Part shown: positions 1 through 11,900 of the stretch, in pieces | Position numbering within the stretch: position 1 is the stretch's first letter | Layout: the number at the start of each line of letters is the position of its first letter | Assembly (NCBI RefSeq): GCF_000203815.1 | Contig: NW_004457734.1 | Span: 999,233-1,063,232 of the forward strand | Length of the DNA stretch: 64,000 nt | Direction: 5' to 3' | DNA from: Cavenderia fasciculata | Lineage: Eukaryota > Evosea > Eumycetozoa > Acytosteliales > Cavenderiaceae | Made by a program: the position numbers and the translations under genes | The notes under the pieces: model-generated | What the model saw: the letters and a program-made list of their open reading frames with translations, nothing else | Told to the model about the DNA's origin: nothing | Database searches by the model: none

Positions 1-457
1 AGGCAACAAGCTGTTTAATAGATTGTGATGATTGCGATGCCAATGATTGATCGTTTATGAAATTACTTGTGTTTGTACCACCGCCAGTATGTCTTTGAGA
101 ATACGATATATTATTTGGTGATGATTGATCAATGTCTCTTCCACCTCCACCATCACCGTCTCCATTTGTATTAATAATATTATCAGAGTCTGTACTACCA
201 GATGGTTGTCTTTGTTGTTGTTGTTGTTGAGAATGATTAGGTGCATAGAGAGTAGTTGGTTTCTGTGCCATCTCCAAATGATCAATACTAACTAATTGCT
301 TGTGAAAGGATGGTTTCACCTGTTGTTGTTGTTGTTGTTGTTGATCCATCTCCTCATCATCTCTAGGTCGTTGTGTTTGAAAGTCGTTCTCTTGTACATC
401 TTGTGATGGTATAATATCACTCATATCATCGTTGATTGTTTGTTTATCTTGACTCAT
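1..457 (-). CDS. N-terminal part of a Gln-rich protein (runs off the window)
   Basis: An open frame starts with ATG at 457 and reads leftwards off the window edge, giving about 152 residues with no stop. It begins MSQDKQTINDDMSDIIPSQD. It is rich in Gln, Asp, Ser and Asn, with two Gln runs of 7 and 6 residues and a short run of glycines near residue 110. I see no signal peptide, membrane segment or recognisable domain, so this is probably a disordered N-terminal region with the functional part outside the window. The start is the first in-frame ATG after AT-rich, stop-filled DNA. Family and function are unknown. Confidence 0.6.
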   Translation of the reverse strand, partial: MSQDKQTINDDMSDIIPSQDVQENDFQTQRPRDDEEMDQQQQQQQQVKPSFHKQLVSIDHLEMAQKPTTLYAPNHSQQQQQQRQPSGSTDSDNIINTNGDGDGGGGRDIDQSSPNNISYSQRHTGGGTNTSNFINDQSLASQSSQSIKQLVA

Positions 458-794
458 CTGACTGACAATTCGATTGATTAGATTATATTATATGATTGTT
501 TCTATGTGTGCTACAATAATTATAGTTATGAACACATTATCACACAGTTAAATTGATTGATTGATTGATGTCTTTTGAATGAATCGAAGAAATAATGTTT
601 GAAATATAGCTACAAATAAATATAGGTGACCGAAAACTAAGACACAATGAATTTGACCGCCAATATATTTCCAAGAAATCGTTTAGAGAGATATGTGTAA
701 TATGTACATAAGTCTACTATGATATTTCATAGTAGTGAATTTATTAGTTTGTTGTTAAATTAGTATTAATAATATTATATTCATTCATTTACTT
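458..794. other. intergenic: upstream of the Gln-rich gene, downstream of the TMEM170-like gene
   Basis: AT-rich spacer with a GATT tetranucleotide run near 551-567. It probably holds the promoter of the leftward gene starting at 457 and the 3' end of the gene ending at 795. No open frame or RNA gene seen. Confidence 0.5.
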
Positions 795-1343
795 TTAAAC
801 TTGGAACAACTTTAATGTGAATGCTAAAATAAAGTGAAGTACTGATAGACCAATACCCCAAACTATTCCGTAATGCCATGGAAGTAGGAACCATGCTGAT
901 CTATATATTGCTGCTATAATCAATGCTAAATGATGTCATAATAGATTATATATTAGTAACAGAGAGATTACGTTGTATTGAGTCGACTAGTTTGTGACAT
1001 ACCAGATAAACCACCAAAACAAATACCAATAGCCATACCAAACATCGATGAAAAGATAGGTATAAATGGTGATAGTTTAGACTTTCGAAGAACGATAGAT
1101 GCTATGAACCCTGTCAATAAATAACTTAGCGTACATCCTATAGTACACCAAAATGTTATTGCTAACCACATATCTATAGGTGACGATGATAATTAACAAA
1201 CGATCATTAATATTCATTCAAGAGGACGATTAACTCTTTATGTATATCTGATATATCATACCTCCATATTTGTAGAATGAACCATGAAATAGAGAACCAT
1301 TGATGATAGCATCTGTATTGGGATTGGTATCTGATATTGCCAT
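795..1343 (-). CDS. TMEM170-family membrane protein, 3 exons
   Basis: Three exons (1343-1262, 1173-1003, 925-795), each joined by GT...AG introns in matching phase, give a 127-residue protein. TMEM170 proteins are usually about 140 residues. It has a short hydrophilic N-terminus followed by three hydrophobic segments. The first begins [15 protein letters not shown], the second runs through [19 protein letters not shown], and the last follows a [16 protein letters not shown] stretch. The pattern W...F, LR after the first segment, IAAIYRSAW, then WG-G near the end matches the TMEM170 family, whose animal members act in ER and nuclear-envelope membrane shaping. The start at 1343 is the first in-frame ATG; the frame upstream is closed by a stop. 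Function here is inferred from the family only. Confidence 0.6.
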
Positions 1344-1588
1344 ATCGCTGATGACGAAACAAGCTAGTTTATCCTCCTTCCTTTTACTATCAACAACATT
1401 CAGTTGTCTAATCGATGAATATAGATAGAATTGTACTTGTAGTAGATAACTTTGTTTCTTCAATCATTAATACTCTATACACATAATTATCTTGTTTTTA
1501 TCTGATTGTTTGACAAACTACACAATAGTTCAAAGTTTTTTTGGGTGGGCATTGCCATATTTTTTTTACAACAATAATTGTATTTATT

Positions 1589-4312
1589 TCAAGCAGTTTG
1601 TATTTGATTTGTTTCTAAAAGGTACATAAAATGTTGTTTAGATTTGATAGTCTTTGATGGATCAATATGTATAACATGATCAGAACATCTAATTTGGTTA
1701 TTAATACCAAAACTATTATTATTATTATTATTATTATTTGTTGTTTGTTTAAAGATAATATTTGTTGGATTTTCATATTTGTAAAGTTTGGTTATTTCTT
1801 CACAAATACAATAATACAATTGGTCTTGGTTTCCATTGGGTTCTTGAATAAATACAGTATACTGTATTGTTGTGTTGATTGCATTGAAAAAAATTGTATT
1901 GTTTCGGTCCAATTCCAATGAACGACATGATACACGACTTTCTAAATCATTTGTTTTAAGATAAACCTCCTTGATGTAGTTTTTTGGGTTATCTTGAACA
2001 AAGACTATTAAATCTTTGTCTGTTTGGTTGATAAAGTGGATATTGAAAGGTGATGACAAGTATTGTTTTCCCTCGAGTGATGACCATTCTAAATGAAATT
2101 TTACAATTAGTTGGGTTTATCATTTGATTATAAAAGATAACATACTATTCATTTCAATATTAGGGGACTGTCTACTTTGAATAAATCTAATATTAAGATA
2201 CATATGATCATTGAATACACCATGTATATTTTCATTTTCAAATTCGTGGAACAAGTTATTGATTTCAGGGCCGCAGCCAACTCCACAATCTTCATTTAAT
2301 TGGTATTGATTATCTTGTTCGAAATGGTTTGAATTGTTTTTATCTATTTGACAGTAAATATGTGACTCTGATTTAAATGACACCACTCGAATTGAATCCA
2401 TAAATATTGTGAATTGAATACCTTTAGTTGGTGAAATCCACTTTAATTGTTCGTTGTGCCTAAAATTGTTAATTAAATAAAAAAAAGGTTAAAATCAAAT
2501 TAAATAAATTAAACAACTGCTGTTTTACATACATTTGGATATAACCTTGACCATATTGTGTGTTTCCAATGACCAATGTAATATCATTAATACATAAATA
2601 CTCTGGTATAAATTTGGTCAATGATGTGTAGGCACAATCATCACAATTGATATAGGTTTCGATGTCTTTTCGATCAATATTGTATCGGTTGGTTGTTGTT
2701 AAACTAATGAGTGATTTTGGTGGTGGATCTATTAAATTTCTGTAATAGGTAAGATGTTTGAGTTGAGGTAATGATGATATAATTGGGTTTAAATCGATGT
2801 TCAATCTCTTATTTGAACATATAAAAATTTCCAAGCTCGTTGGAAGTGAGCCTTGTTCTATTTCACTGTCAAATAACGGTCCCAAAACCAACATCTGAAG
2901 CTTTGGCAATGATGGTTCTTTTTTAATTGGTTGGTTAAATCGTCCTAATAGCTTTAGTTTTGAAAGACCACTTGGGAGATCGATCTCTTCTATTGGGTGA
3001 TTATAAACCGTTAGAACCAACTCTGTTATATTGTTTGGTATTGGTTCTTTAATAGGACTGGATAGTTGGTACACCAATCGTGGGTCATTTCTATTCATTC
3101 CTCTGATTGTATTATCCAATGATACCCTGTCTTCTTGTTTTGGCTCTAATAATTTGTTGACAAATCCTATCAACTCATTTGAATATCTTTCCGATGAAAT
3201 TATAATTTCCTTATTCTTGAGAAATAAATCTCTATTTATATGATCGTCTGGATGACTGGTGGTAGCAGAATCAAAGATTAAAGGTTAATATTTCAAACTA
3301 TTTAAAGGTAAAATTATTACATACCAACATAATAATTTATGAATAGTTGATCCAAGAGAATAAATATCTGACAGTTTTCCATATTGTCTAAGTGTGGCCT
3401 CCTATTATTTTTGAGAATGGATTAAAAAACTACTATTTGAGAATTATTCTTGCAAAGAGTACTTACCGGAGATAGATACCCCTCAGTCCCGTGAACACTA
3501 CTATAGTAGTTATTGATTTCTATAGTATTTTCTTTTTCATCTTTGGCTTCCCTTTGTGTTTCTGAAATATATTTTGAAGCACCAAAATCACCAAGCATCA
3601 ACTGTCCATTTTCTCCAAGAAATAAATTAAAAGGTTTTATATCTAAATGGAGAATATTCTTGCTTTCAAGTTGTTCCAACATTTTGAATACTTGTGAAGT
3701 ATATGACCATATACTTTTTTCATCTATCCACTTTTTGTCTTGACTAAAAATAATGGTGATTAGTGAATCTAATATTATAATATTTCTTTAATTTGTTATC
3801 AATACATACAGTCTTAATTTAATAATTTGTTCGAGATCACCACCAGTGCAATATTTGGTGACAATATAAAATTGGTTGTTCTCGCCATCATCAAAATGAT
3901 CGACATATTGAACAAAATTATCATAATTGATAAATAGTTTCATTATATCAACTTCTTTATGCAAAGTTTGTTGACCATGAGAGTTTCTATATTTTACTAT
4001 TTTACAGACAAACTATGGGTACATAGATGAATATATTAATAATAGATCTGCTTTTCATCCTATTGGTGATACTAATACGTACTATTTGGGAGTTATTTAA
4101 ACTAAATAAACTTGATTGTTGGTGGACCCAAATTTGTGTAAAATGATGTATTTCTTTTGTTTGAATTCTAGCAACTTCTGTGAGGTATAATATGATGTTG
4201 GTCCATTTTGTGATGGATCATATTCGACATAGATTTGAGGGCGAATAGTGATTGTGCTATGATTATCACAATTGAATTCGTCGATAAACTGGAAAGATTT
4301 ATCCAACACCAT
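1589..4312 (-). CDS. Protein kinase with C-terminal FNIP repeats, about 7 exons
   Basis: Reconstructed exons are about 4312-4100, 4012-3810, 3743-3467, 3401-3325, 3255-2533, 2459-2146 and 2088-1589. All junctions after the first are phase-consistent. Visible kinase parts are a VCK lysine, the catalytic loop HLDIKPFN, GDFG, GTEGYLSPE, DIYSLG and the subdomain XI arginine. The usual HRD is HLD here. FNIP-like leucine repeats follow (LPSGLSKLKLLGRFNQPI and similar), then about 270 residues I do not recognise, with an Asn run. FNIP-repeat kinases (fnk genes) are known from Dictyostelium; substrates are unknown. The first exon is uncertain. Its frame has no early ATG, and the strand between the Gly-rich loop and the lysine looks short or interrupted, so the N-lobe may be damaged or my junction may be wrong. 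The upstream neighbour is another FNIP gene, which suggests local duplication. Confidence 0.6.
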
Positions 4313-4477
4313 AACCTTTACCAATACACTTTCAGATTCATCCAAATTTTGAATCAACTTTGACTCGTCTCTTGCCAAATGGTGGTGACAGAGCTTTTTA
4401 GATGAAACTATTAATAGTATTGTCAAGTCAAACTCGGTCGTGTTATCGATAGAAAAAGAAGAGGCCCTAGTTTTTTT

Positions 4478-5842
4478 TTAACGTGAAAATCTGAGTGGTA
4501 CTGTCATTCTTTTGTTCTTGTTTAAAATATCTATGTGCTGGTTGGTAGAAATATATTTTGGGTTGTCTCTTGGTATCCCTGAAAAAAATATGGCCGTAGC
4601 GGATGAGTAATCGAAACTTTGCAATGATGGAGATAGCCCTCTTACTGTGGCTTTGAATGATTCTCCGAGTTTCAATGTCTTGAGTGAGGGTAATAAACTA
4701 GCATCGATGTCATGATTAAATTTGCTACCAAACTCTAATGTTTCAAGTTGGGTAATATTATTAAGGGTGGTGCGTTGTGTATATTCTTGGCCAAATCGTA
4801 ATAACACTAAGCCATCTGGTAGTACTCCTTCTTCTATTGGTTGATTATAATCCTCTCCAAATTGTAATAACATTAAGCCATCAGGTAGTACTCCTTTTGC
4901 TATTCGTTGATTTTATCGATATCCAAGTTGCAACGATGTTAAACTATTTGGTAGTACTCCTTCTGTTATTGGTTGATCATATTGATGTCCAAATAGTATT
5001 GTTGTTAAACTATTTGGTAGTACTCCTTCTGCTATTGGTTGATTATATCGATATCCAAACTGTATTGATGTTAAACTATTTGGTAGTGCTCCTTCTGTTA
5101 TTAGTTGATCATATTGATGTCCAAATAGTATTGTTGTTAAACCATTTGGTAGTACTCCTTCTGCTATTAGTTGATTATAATCATATCCAAATTGTATTGA
5201 TGTTAAACTATCTGGTAATACTCCTTTAGCTATTAGTTGATTATATCGATATCTAAATTGTATTGTTGTTAAACCATTTGGTAGTACTCCTATTGCTATT
5301 GGTTGATTATATTGATGTCCAAATTGCAACGATGTTAAACTATTTGGTAATACTCCTTCTGCAATTGGTTGATGATAACCATTTCCAAATTGTATTGATG
5401 TTAAACCATTTGGTAGTACTTCTTTTGTTATTCGTCGATTATATTGATGTCCAAATTGCAACGATGTTAAACTATTTGGTAGTACTTCTTTTGTTATTGG
5501 TTGATTATATCGATATCCAAATTGTATTGATGTTAAACTATTTGGTAGTACTTCTTTTGTTATTCGTTGATTATAATCATATCCAAATTGTATTGATGTT
5601 AAACTATTTGGTAGTACTCCTTCTGCTATTGGTTGATTATAATCATATCCAAATTGTATTGATGTTAAACTATTTGGTAGTACTCCTTTTCCTATTAGTT
5701 GATTATATCGATATCCAAATTGTAGTGATGTTAAACTATTTGGTAGTGCTCCTTCTGTTATTGGTTGATCGTGGTCTCCAAACCGAAACGATGTTATGCC
5801 ATCAGGCAACACTCCTTCTGCTGTTATATTATAAACCTCCAT
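4478..5842 (-). pseudogene. FNIP-repeat protein gene, interrupted and probably 5'-truncated
   Basis: The frame from ATG 5842 encodes about sixteen FNIP-type repeats of 22 residues, consensus LPNSLTSIQFGYDYNQPIAE, followed by a unique C-terminus ending at 4478. FNIP repeats are leucine-rich-repeat relatives, abundant in dictyostelids and presumed to bind proteins. A TAA at 4913-4915 interrupts the frame where the repeat consensus has Tyr (GYR-stop-NQRIAKG). The same frame continues past it for about 145 codons, so this is a nonsense change rather than a natural end. The usual non-repeat N-terminal region is absent: only about 95 bp separate the first ATG from the GCN1 stop codon. It is either a decaying paralogue or a short repeat-only protein ending at 4913. 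Confidence 0.7.
4790..5830 (-). repeat. Tandem 66-bp coding repeat (FNIP units)
   Basis: About fifteen back-to-back 66-bp units lie inside the FNIP gene. Neighbouring units differ at only a few bases, so the array is recently expanded or homogenised. On the plus strand each unit contains the recurring core TTGATGTTAAACTATTTGGT or a close variant. Confidence 0.9.
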
Positions 5843-5937
5843 TCGAACTGACGTAGTAACGCACTGCCCACGCAAACTTTTTGGGTGATGTTGGACAAAT
5901 TAATTGTGTGAATTTAATACTTTATTTATAATTCAAT

Positions 5938-8900
5938 TTAAAATTTCGATTCAGTATCAGAATCGGGAGCCAATTTAATTAAAACACGACGATGATAATC
6001 AGTGATTTGAGTGCACAAAACCTGGTCAGATTGAATTGATTTGAGATAGTCGTCCATGATATAGCTTTCCTTGAATATTTGAAGTGAATGTACAAGATTT
6101 CTTTCACAGGCAAGCTTGAGAGGAAGGTTGGCACGTTCTTTGAGACGATTCATGGTTGGTGGAACAATGATGTTGAGGAAAGGAATGACAGCCTGTGGAT
6201 TGGCCTTGGTGTATGATTTGACGACGTTGAGGGCGGTAATGGCGACAGACGAGGCTTGATCACCGATGAGGTGGCAGACCGATGGCAACAAGTCAGAGGC
6301 GACCGATGGTACGTGCAAGAGATAGGACTTGGCCAAATGGGCCGATGATTCTCTGATTTGGGCCTTGTCGTCCTTGCAGTCAGACTGACAGGTTTGGATG
6401 ATGGCTTGGTTGAGTGATCCCTGTGCAATGAGGGATTGACCAGACACCTTGATAATCTCATTCAATGCCAATGATTTACCGTAACGGACACCGGCGGTAC
6501 CACTGGCCGACAGGAGACTGGTCTTGACAAAAGCGACCAAAGTGTCAATCGACACAAATGACTTGGAGGCAGCACCGAGTACTTGGGCACCGAGCACACG
6601 CAACTCTTCGGCGGGTTGGTAGAGGAATTCGACGACGGTGGCAAGACACTTGTCGAGGTTGGCTTGATCGATCTTTGGTTTCTTGTCAAAGATGGATTGG
6701 AGAGCTTGTAATTTAACCTCTTGCGAAGTAGAGTCGGCTGTGGTGAGACCGACAATGAGCGAACCGACCAACTGATCGACCGATGGTGACAATGTCATCA
6801 AAAGACCGAGAGCACTGGCAGCGTTGTTTCTGACGACCTTGTGGGCATCGCCAAGTGCCTTGATAAAGGTGTGTTGGAGTTGATGAAGGAAGATCTTCAT
6901 CGATGCTGGACACTTGGTGATCAAGAGACTGAGTGTCTCGAGGATGGCCGACTTGACGCCCCATGGGAACTTGTCACCGATGGTGAGGATGAGTGGACCG
7001 GTAATCTCCATCACCGATCCCTTGACAATGTCTTGCGAGGTGTGTTTGATGATAGTCTGCATCGTGGTGGTGGCAAGCTCACGTTGATCGGCCGAACCGT
7101 AACGCAAACCATTGAGGAGGAGTGGTAAGACGCATGCCAAACCCTTTGGAATACAGAAACCGGAAATGAGAGCATCTTCATCGACGAGCTCGTCGACAAG
7201 TGCTTCGACTCCGCTGTGAACGACTTGGAGGAATTGGAGGTTGTCCTTGCGCACAGTCTTGGTGACCAAAGCCATGGCTTGGTTGGCAGCGACTTGCACA
7301 GCCTTGTCTGGGTCGTCCAAAAGCTTGATCAAGCCCTCGAGGAGACCCTCAACTTGATCTTCAATGTCGAGACTAGTGGTAGCACAGAAATCGCCAATCA
7401 ACTCGCAAGCACCGAGACGGATAGCTGGTAATCTGACCTCGGTCTGCTCGATCAACAATGGGATAAGGATTTCCAAACCGGTTGAATCGATAGACTTGCA
7501 AATCTTGGAGGCAGCCTCCTTGATCTCCTTTTTGTTGGCAATGTGTTCAGAGGTGAATGCTTCAATCAATGTCGACACGATAGTTGGGAGATGGTTAAAG
7601 AGACCTTGACTGGCATCTGATGCCAATGCAGAGAGTGCTTGTACATTGGATGTGGAGATTGGCTTGGCCAACAACTTTGGAATGACAAATGGCAAGACAA
7701 TGCTACTCTTGACCAATACGATTTGACGAAGACCGTCGAGAGCGTTACTAGCAACGATTGGGTCACGAGAATCGAGTAATTGGATGAGTGGTGGAAGAAT
7801 TTCATTTCCAGCCTTGCTACCAAAGGTGGCGTACAATTGGTCAAATGCTCTGGCGGCAGCTTCACGAACCTCAACGAGTTCGTCGCACAATGCCTTGTTG
7901 ATACATCCGACAACAGCCGAGAGGAATGGTAAGAGCAATGAACGAGCCGATGAAATAACTTCAGTGAGACCGATACAGACACCTTGACGTGTTTCTTCCT
8001 CTTCGGAATCCAATCCACGTTGGAGAATTGGTAGAATCTCGGGAAGGATACGGTCGCCGAGTTTGCTGACAACATCTCCGAGTGTCTTGGCGGCAATTTG
8101 ACGCTTCTCGATATTGGACGAGCCGATCGACTGGATGATCATCTCGACGAGCGATGGGAGAATCTCGCGGAGTGTCTTTGGTGTGTTGTTGACAACAAAC
8201 TTCCAGATGAGGAGTACCTTTTGACGGACCGATGAGTTGACATCGAAACGCATCATATAGAGTGACGAGAGGATACGATCGAGACGTTCCTTGCCGAGAA
8301 TCTTGTAAATGTCGGCACGGAGAACGGGCGAGTTGGACGACTCGACCTCTTCCTCTTCTTGGACGGCGTTCTTGCGGCCCTTGCGTCCCTTGAGGACGGG
8401 GGATGGCTCTTGTGGCTTCTCCTCCTCGACTGGGGTGTTGGTGGATGAGCCGGCGGCGGCAGCGGCGATGGCTTGGGGTGGCATGCCACTGAGACGGTAC
8501 AAGAGATCGCCAAACAATTGGACAGCCGACAAACGAATACGCCAGTTCTCGTGGAAGAGAACACGTTCGAGTGATGGCACGATAACCTCGATACCATTGA
8601 CTGCAAATTGGTTGATGATCGAGTTACCACAACGCATACATACTTCACGTACTGGCTCGTGGTCGTCGGCCAAACCCTTGAGTACTTGAGGTAGTACACG
8701 TGGCAAATAGGGCAAGAAGAGGTTGCCAAGTGAGATGGGTAAAAAGATAAACATACTCAACACACCCTCTCTTACATGTGGACGTGTGCTGTTGCACATG
8801 GTAATCAACTCACCAATCAACGAATTGAAACGTGAAATATCCAAAGCAGCAAGTACTTCAGACAAACCTTGAGCAGCACCACTTCTTTCGACTGGTCCTT

Positions 8901-11900
8901 GGTCAGACTTGACAGTCTCCAAAAGCCATGGAACGAGATCGACAAAGTTGTCCTCACCCATACCACGTACCAACAAACCAAGAGCACGGGCACAGATAGC
9001 ACGTACCTCTGGAATTGGATCGAGCAACACTTGTTTGAGTGTTGGCATCAATACAGAGATGTATGGTACGATCTCCTTTGGCTCGGTCAATGAACACAAA
9101 TTACCAACAATCTGGCAAGTCATCTTTTTGACCTCGGACGAACGTTCCTTGAGTGTACGTTCGAGAATTGGCATAATCAAAGACAATGAAGCAGCATCGA
9201 TAGTATGGATATAGTTGGTGTTGAGAAGATTCTCCAACAACTCTCTCGAGTAGATATCGGGGTCGTCAAATGTCTTGAGAACGAGTGGAACGTGGATTTG
9301 GATTTCTGGATTACGAATGACCGATCCAATGTGTTGAAGAGCAATTCTGGCAGCTTGATGCACCTTGATATGAGTGTCGTTGAGAACGTTGGTGAGCTTT
9401 GGTACGATGGTTGGAAGACAACTAGAGAGTTGCTTGGGAGCGCAAAAAGCCATGGCACCGAGCAACTCGATCGAACCCTCCTTTGTACGCCACTGACGAT
9501 CGTCGAGTGATTTCAAAAGGACTGGTAAAACAATCTTGACACCGTGACCTGATAATTGAGACATGATAACACGAGCGGTTTCAGCACAAGCCTTACGCAC
9601 GTCTTCAGAACTGTCACCAAAGCAAACAAGTAACTTGGGGAGAATTTGGATGACATATGGCTCAAAGATACGTCCGAGTGTACTACAGATACATTCAAAG
9701 GCAAAGAGAGCACCTTGACGTGTGTATGGATGCTTCTTGTCGTCGACATAGCTAGTGAGTGTAGCAACAATATCGTATTGCTTGAGTGAAGAGATACCGA
9801 GACCCTTGATGGCACCGGCCAAACCAAAAGCATTTCCACGACGCTCAGCATAGTCTTGAGACATTTTGATATTGTTGAAAAGGATAGGGATGAGACGCTC
9901 ACCTTGCTTTTTAAAGTGTTGTAATAATTGTGTGATACACTTGCTGACAGACATTTGTACCGGCTCTGATGGGGTGGCCAAAGCCTGTACAATCGAGTCG
10001 ATAATGGTAGCGACACGTGGGTTGGTTGGTTCCATATGCTTGGCCAACGATCCCATGTACACAACCACTGAAGCACGTACTGTGTCTTGATCGGCCGATC
10101 CAGTGTCTGGACGAGCCAAAAACTCTTCGAAAATCTTGAGCAACTCGTTCGAGTACAATTTACCCTTGTCCGAGGCAATGATCTTGCAACCGGTAGCAAC
10201 AAACTCTTGTTGTATATCCTCACGCACGTCTGAAAGACCGTACTGGATGATCCAGTCAAAGACGTGACGCATGTCATCGGCCGAGAGGACAGCAGCACCA
10301 AGACCAGACAATGCAGTGGCAATAGAGATACGAACCTTTTGCAATGCCTTTGTATCTCTAATCTCGTCGGGAATACATTCCTCGAAACGTGGGAACAATA
10401 CATCAAAGGCGTCTTGACGGATGGTAGCTGGGAAGAGGCCAGCGACAGCCTTGAGAGCGTCAGCGTTGATGGTACGTACTTCAGCAGAAGTGTTGTAAAG
10501 CGAATCCTTCATAGCACTCAAATAGTCTTGAGTCATCTGGAGATTGGTACCGTTCCAGATCTTTTCGGCGAGTTGCGAGGTGGTGACCTCTGCATCAAAC
10601 TTGGCAAACCACAACTTGGCAATGTAATGGTCTTCCCATGGGAAGGAGGGTGAGTGAATCGATGGGATACGCTCCAAACCTTGTAAACTGATCAGACGCA
10701 CCTGGTGGTGTGGACTGATGAGTCCTTCCATGAGCTCCTTGATGTCGGTCTCCTCGACACCACCAATTACGTTAAAGATCGAGCGCTTGGCCTTTTCTTC
10801 GAGACGTGGACTGGTCGACACGACAATGATGAGTGCCGAGATCATCGAACCACGTGGATACATTTGTGTGGACTGTGGCACCGAGTGACGCTCGGTAATC
10901 TCCATTGACAACTCTTGGATGGTCAAGGAAATAGTCTTTTCCAGACCATTCTTGACAATAGGCCAGAAAAAGTTGAATGCCGATGCGGGCAACAACTCGC
11001 GTTGCGACAATTCCTTGAGATGGCCAAGTGTACGTTGGATGGCCGACAAGACCTGCATATCCGACATGACTGGATGGAAGAGGATATTGTCGATGAGATA
11101 GGTCGACTGTTGAGCATAGTATTGACCAATCTTGAAACGATGTGGGATTGTCAAGGCAAGACTAGAGTATACAGACTTGGCAGCCTCATACACAAAGTCA
11201 TTCTTGAACAAATCCAAAAGGTTCAAGTAGACTGGTCCGATAAACTCACCGACAAAACGTGGTGAAGCACGGACCATACTTTCGAGGGCACGCAATACAA
11301 CATGCACAACCTCGATCGACTGTTGTACGTCACGACGAACAACTGTCTGCTCTTGAATGGCCTTGAGACGTTCTTTGGCAAGACGTTCCTCTTCACCCGA
11401 CTCTTTCTTTTTCTTTTCTTCAAGACGACGTTTAAAGTCTTCTTCCTTTTGCTCCTCGGCACTCTTTGCCTTGGGAGCCTTTCCACGACGTTCACTTGAA
11501 GTCGATGTCTGTACGGCAGTCTTGTGTTCCTCGTACAAGTCACCTTCTGGGTGTGCGAGAATGGCGAGTTGGAGTGGAGTAAACATCTTGAGTGTAGAGA
11601 CGTGGTTGAAAGCCTTGATAAAGTTGGCAATAAACTGCTCAATCACTGGTGCAATATTAAAGGTGGTGAAAGCGGCAATGGTATTGATAAAAGCTTGTTG
11701 GTAGAGTGGGTTCTTTTTGTTGAGAAGACCGGCACTGCCAAAGAGGTGAGCGACGAGTTCACGGAGTGTGTCACTCTTGAGCATGTCGATTGATGTCTTT
11801 CCAATACGATTCATGCATTGTGGCCAGACACGACCGACGGTTGGATGATTAGACACGAGTGCCAAGGTGGCATAGTGCTTGGCATCAAGTGATGGCGAGA

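Noticed and set aside
4777-5856. Plus-strand leucine-rich frames across the FNIP array
   Set aside because: They are antisense translations of the 66-bp repeats; the minus-strand FNIP consensus explains them.
9513-10406. 297-codon alternative frame inside GCN1
   Set aside because: It lies wholly within a conserved HEAT-repeat exon and has no domain of its own.
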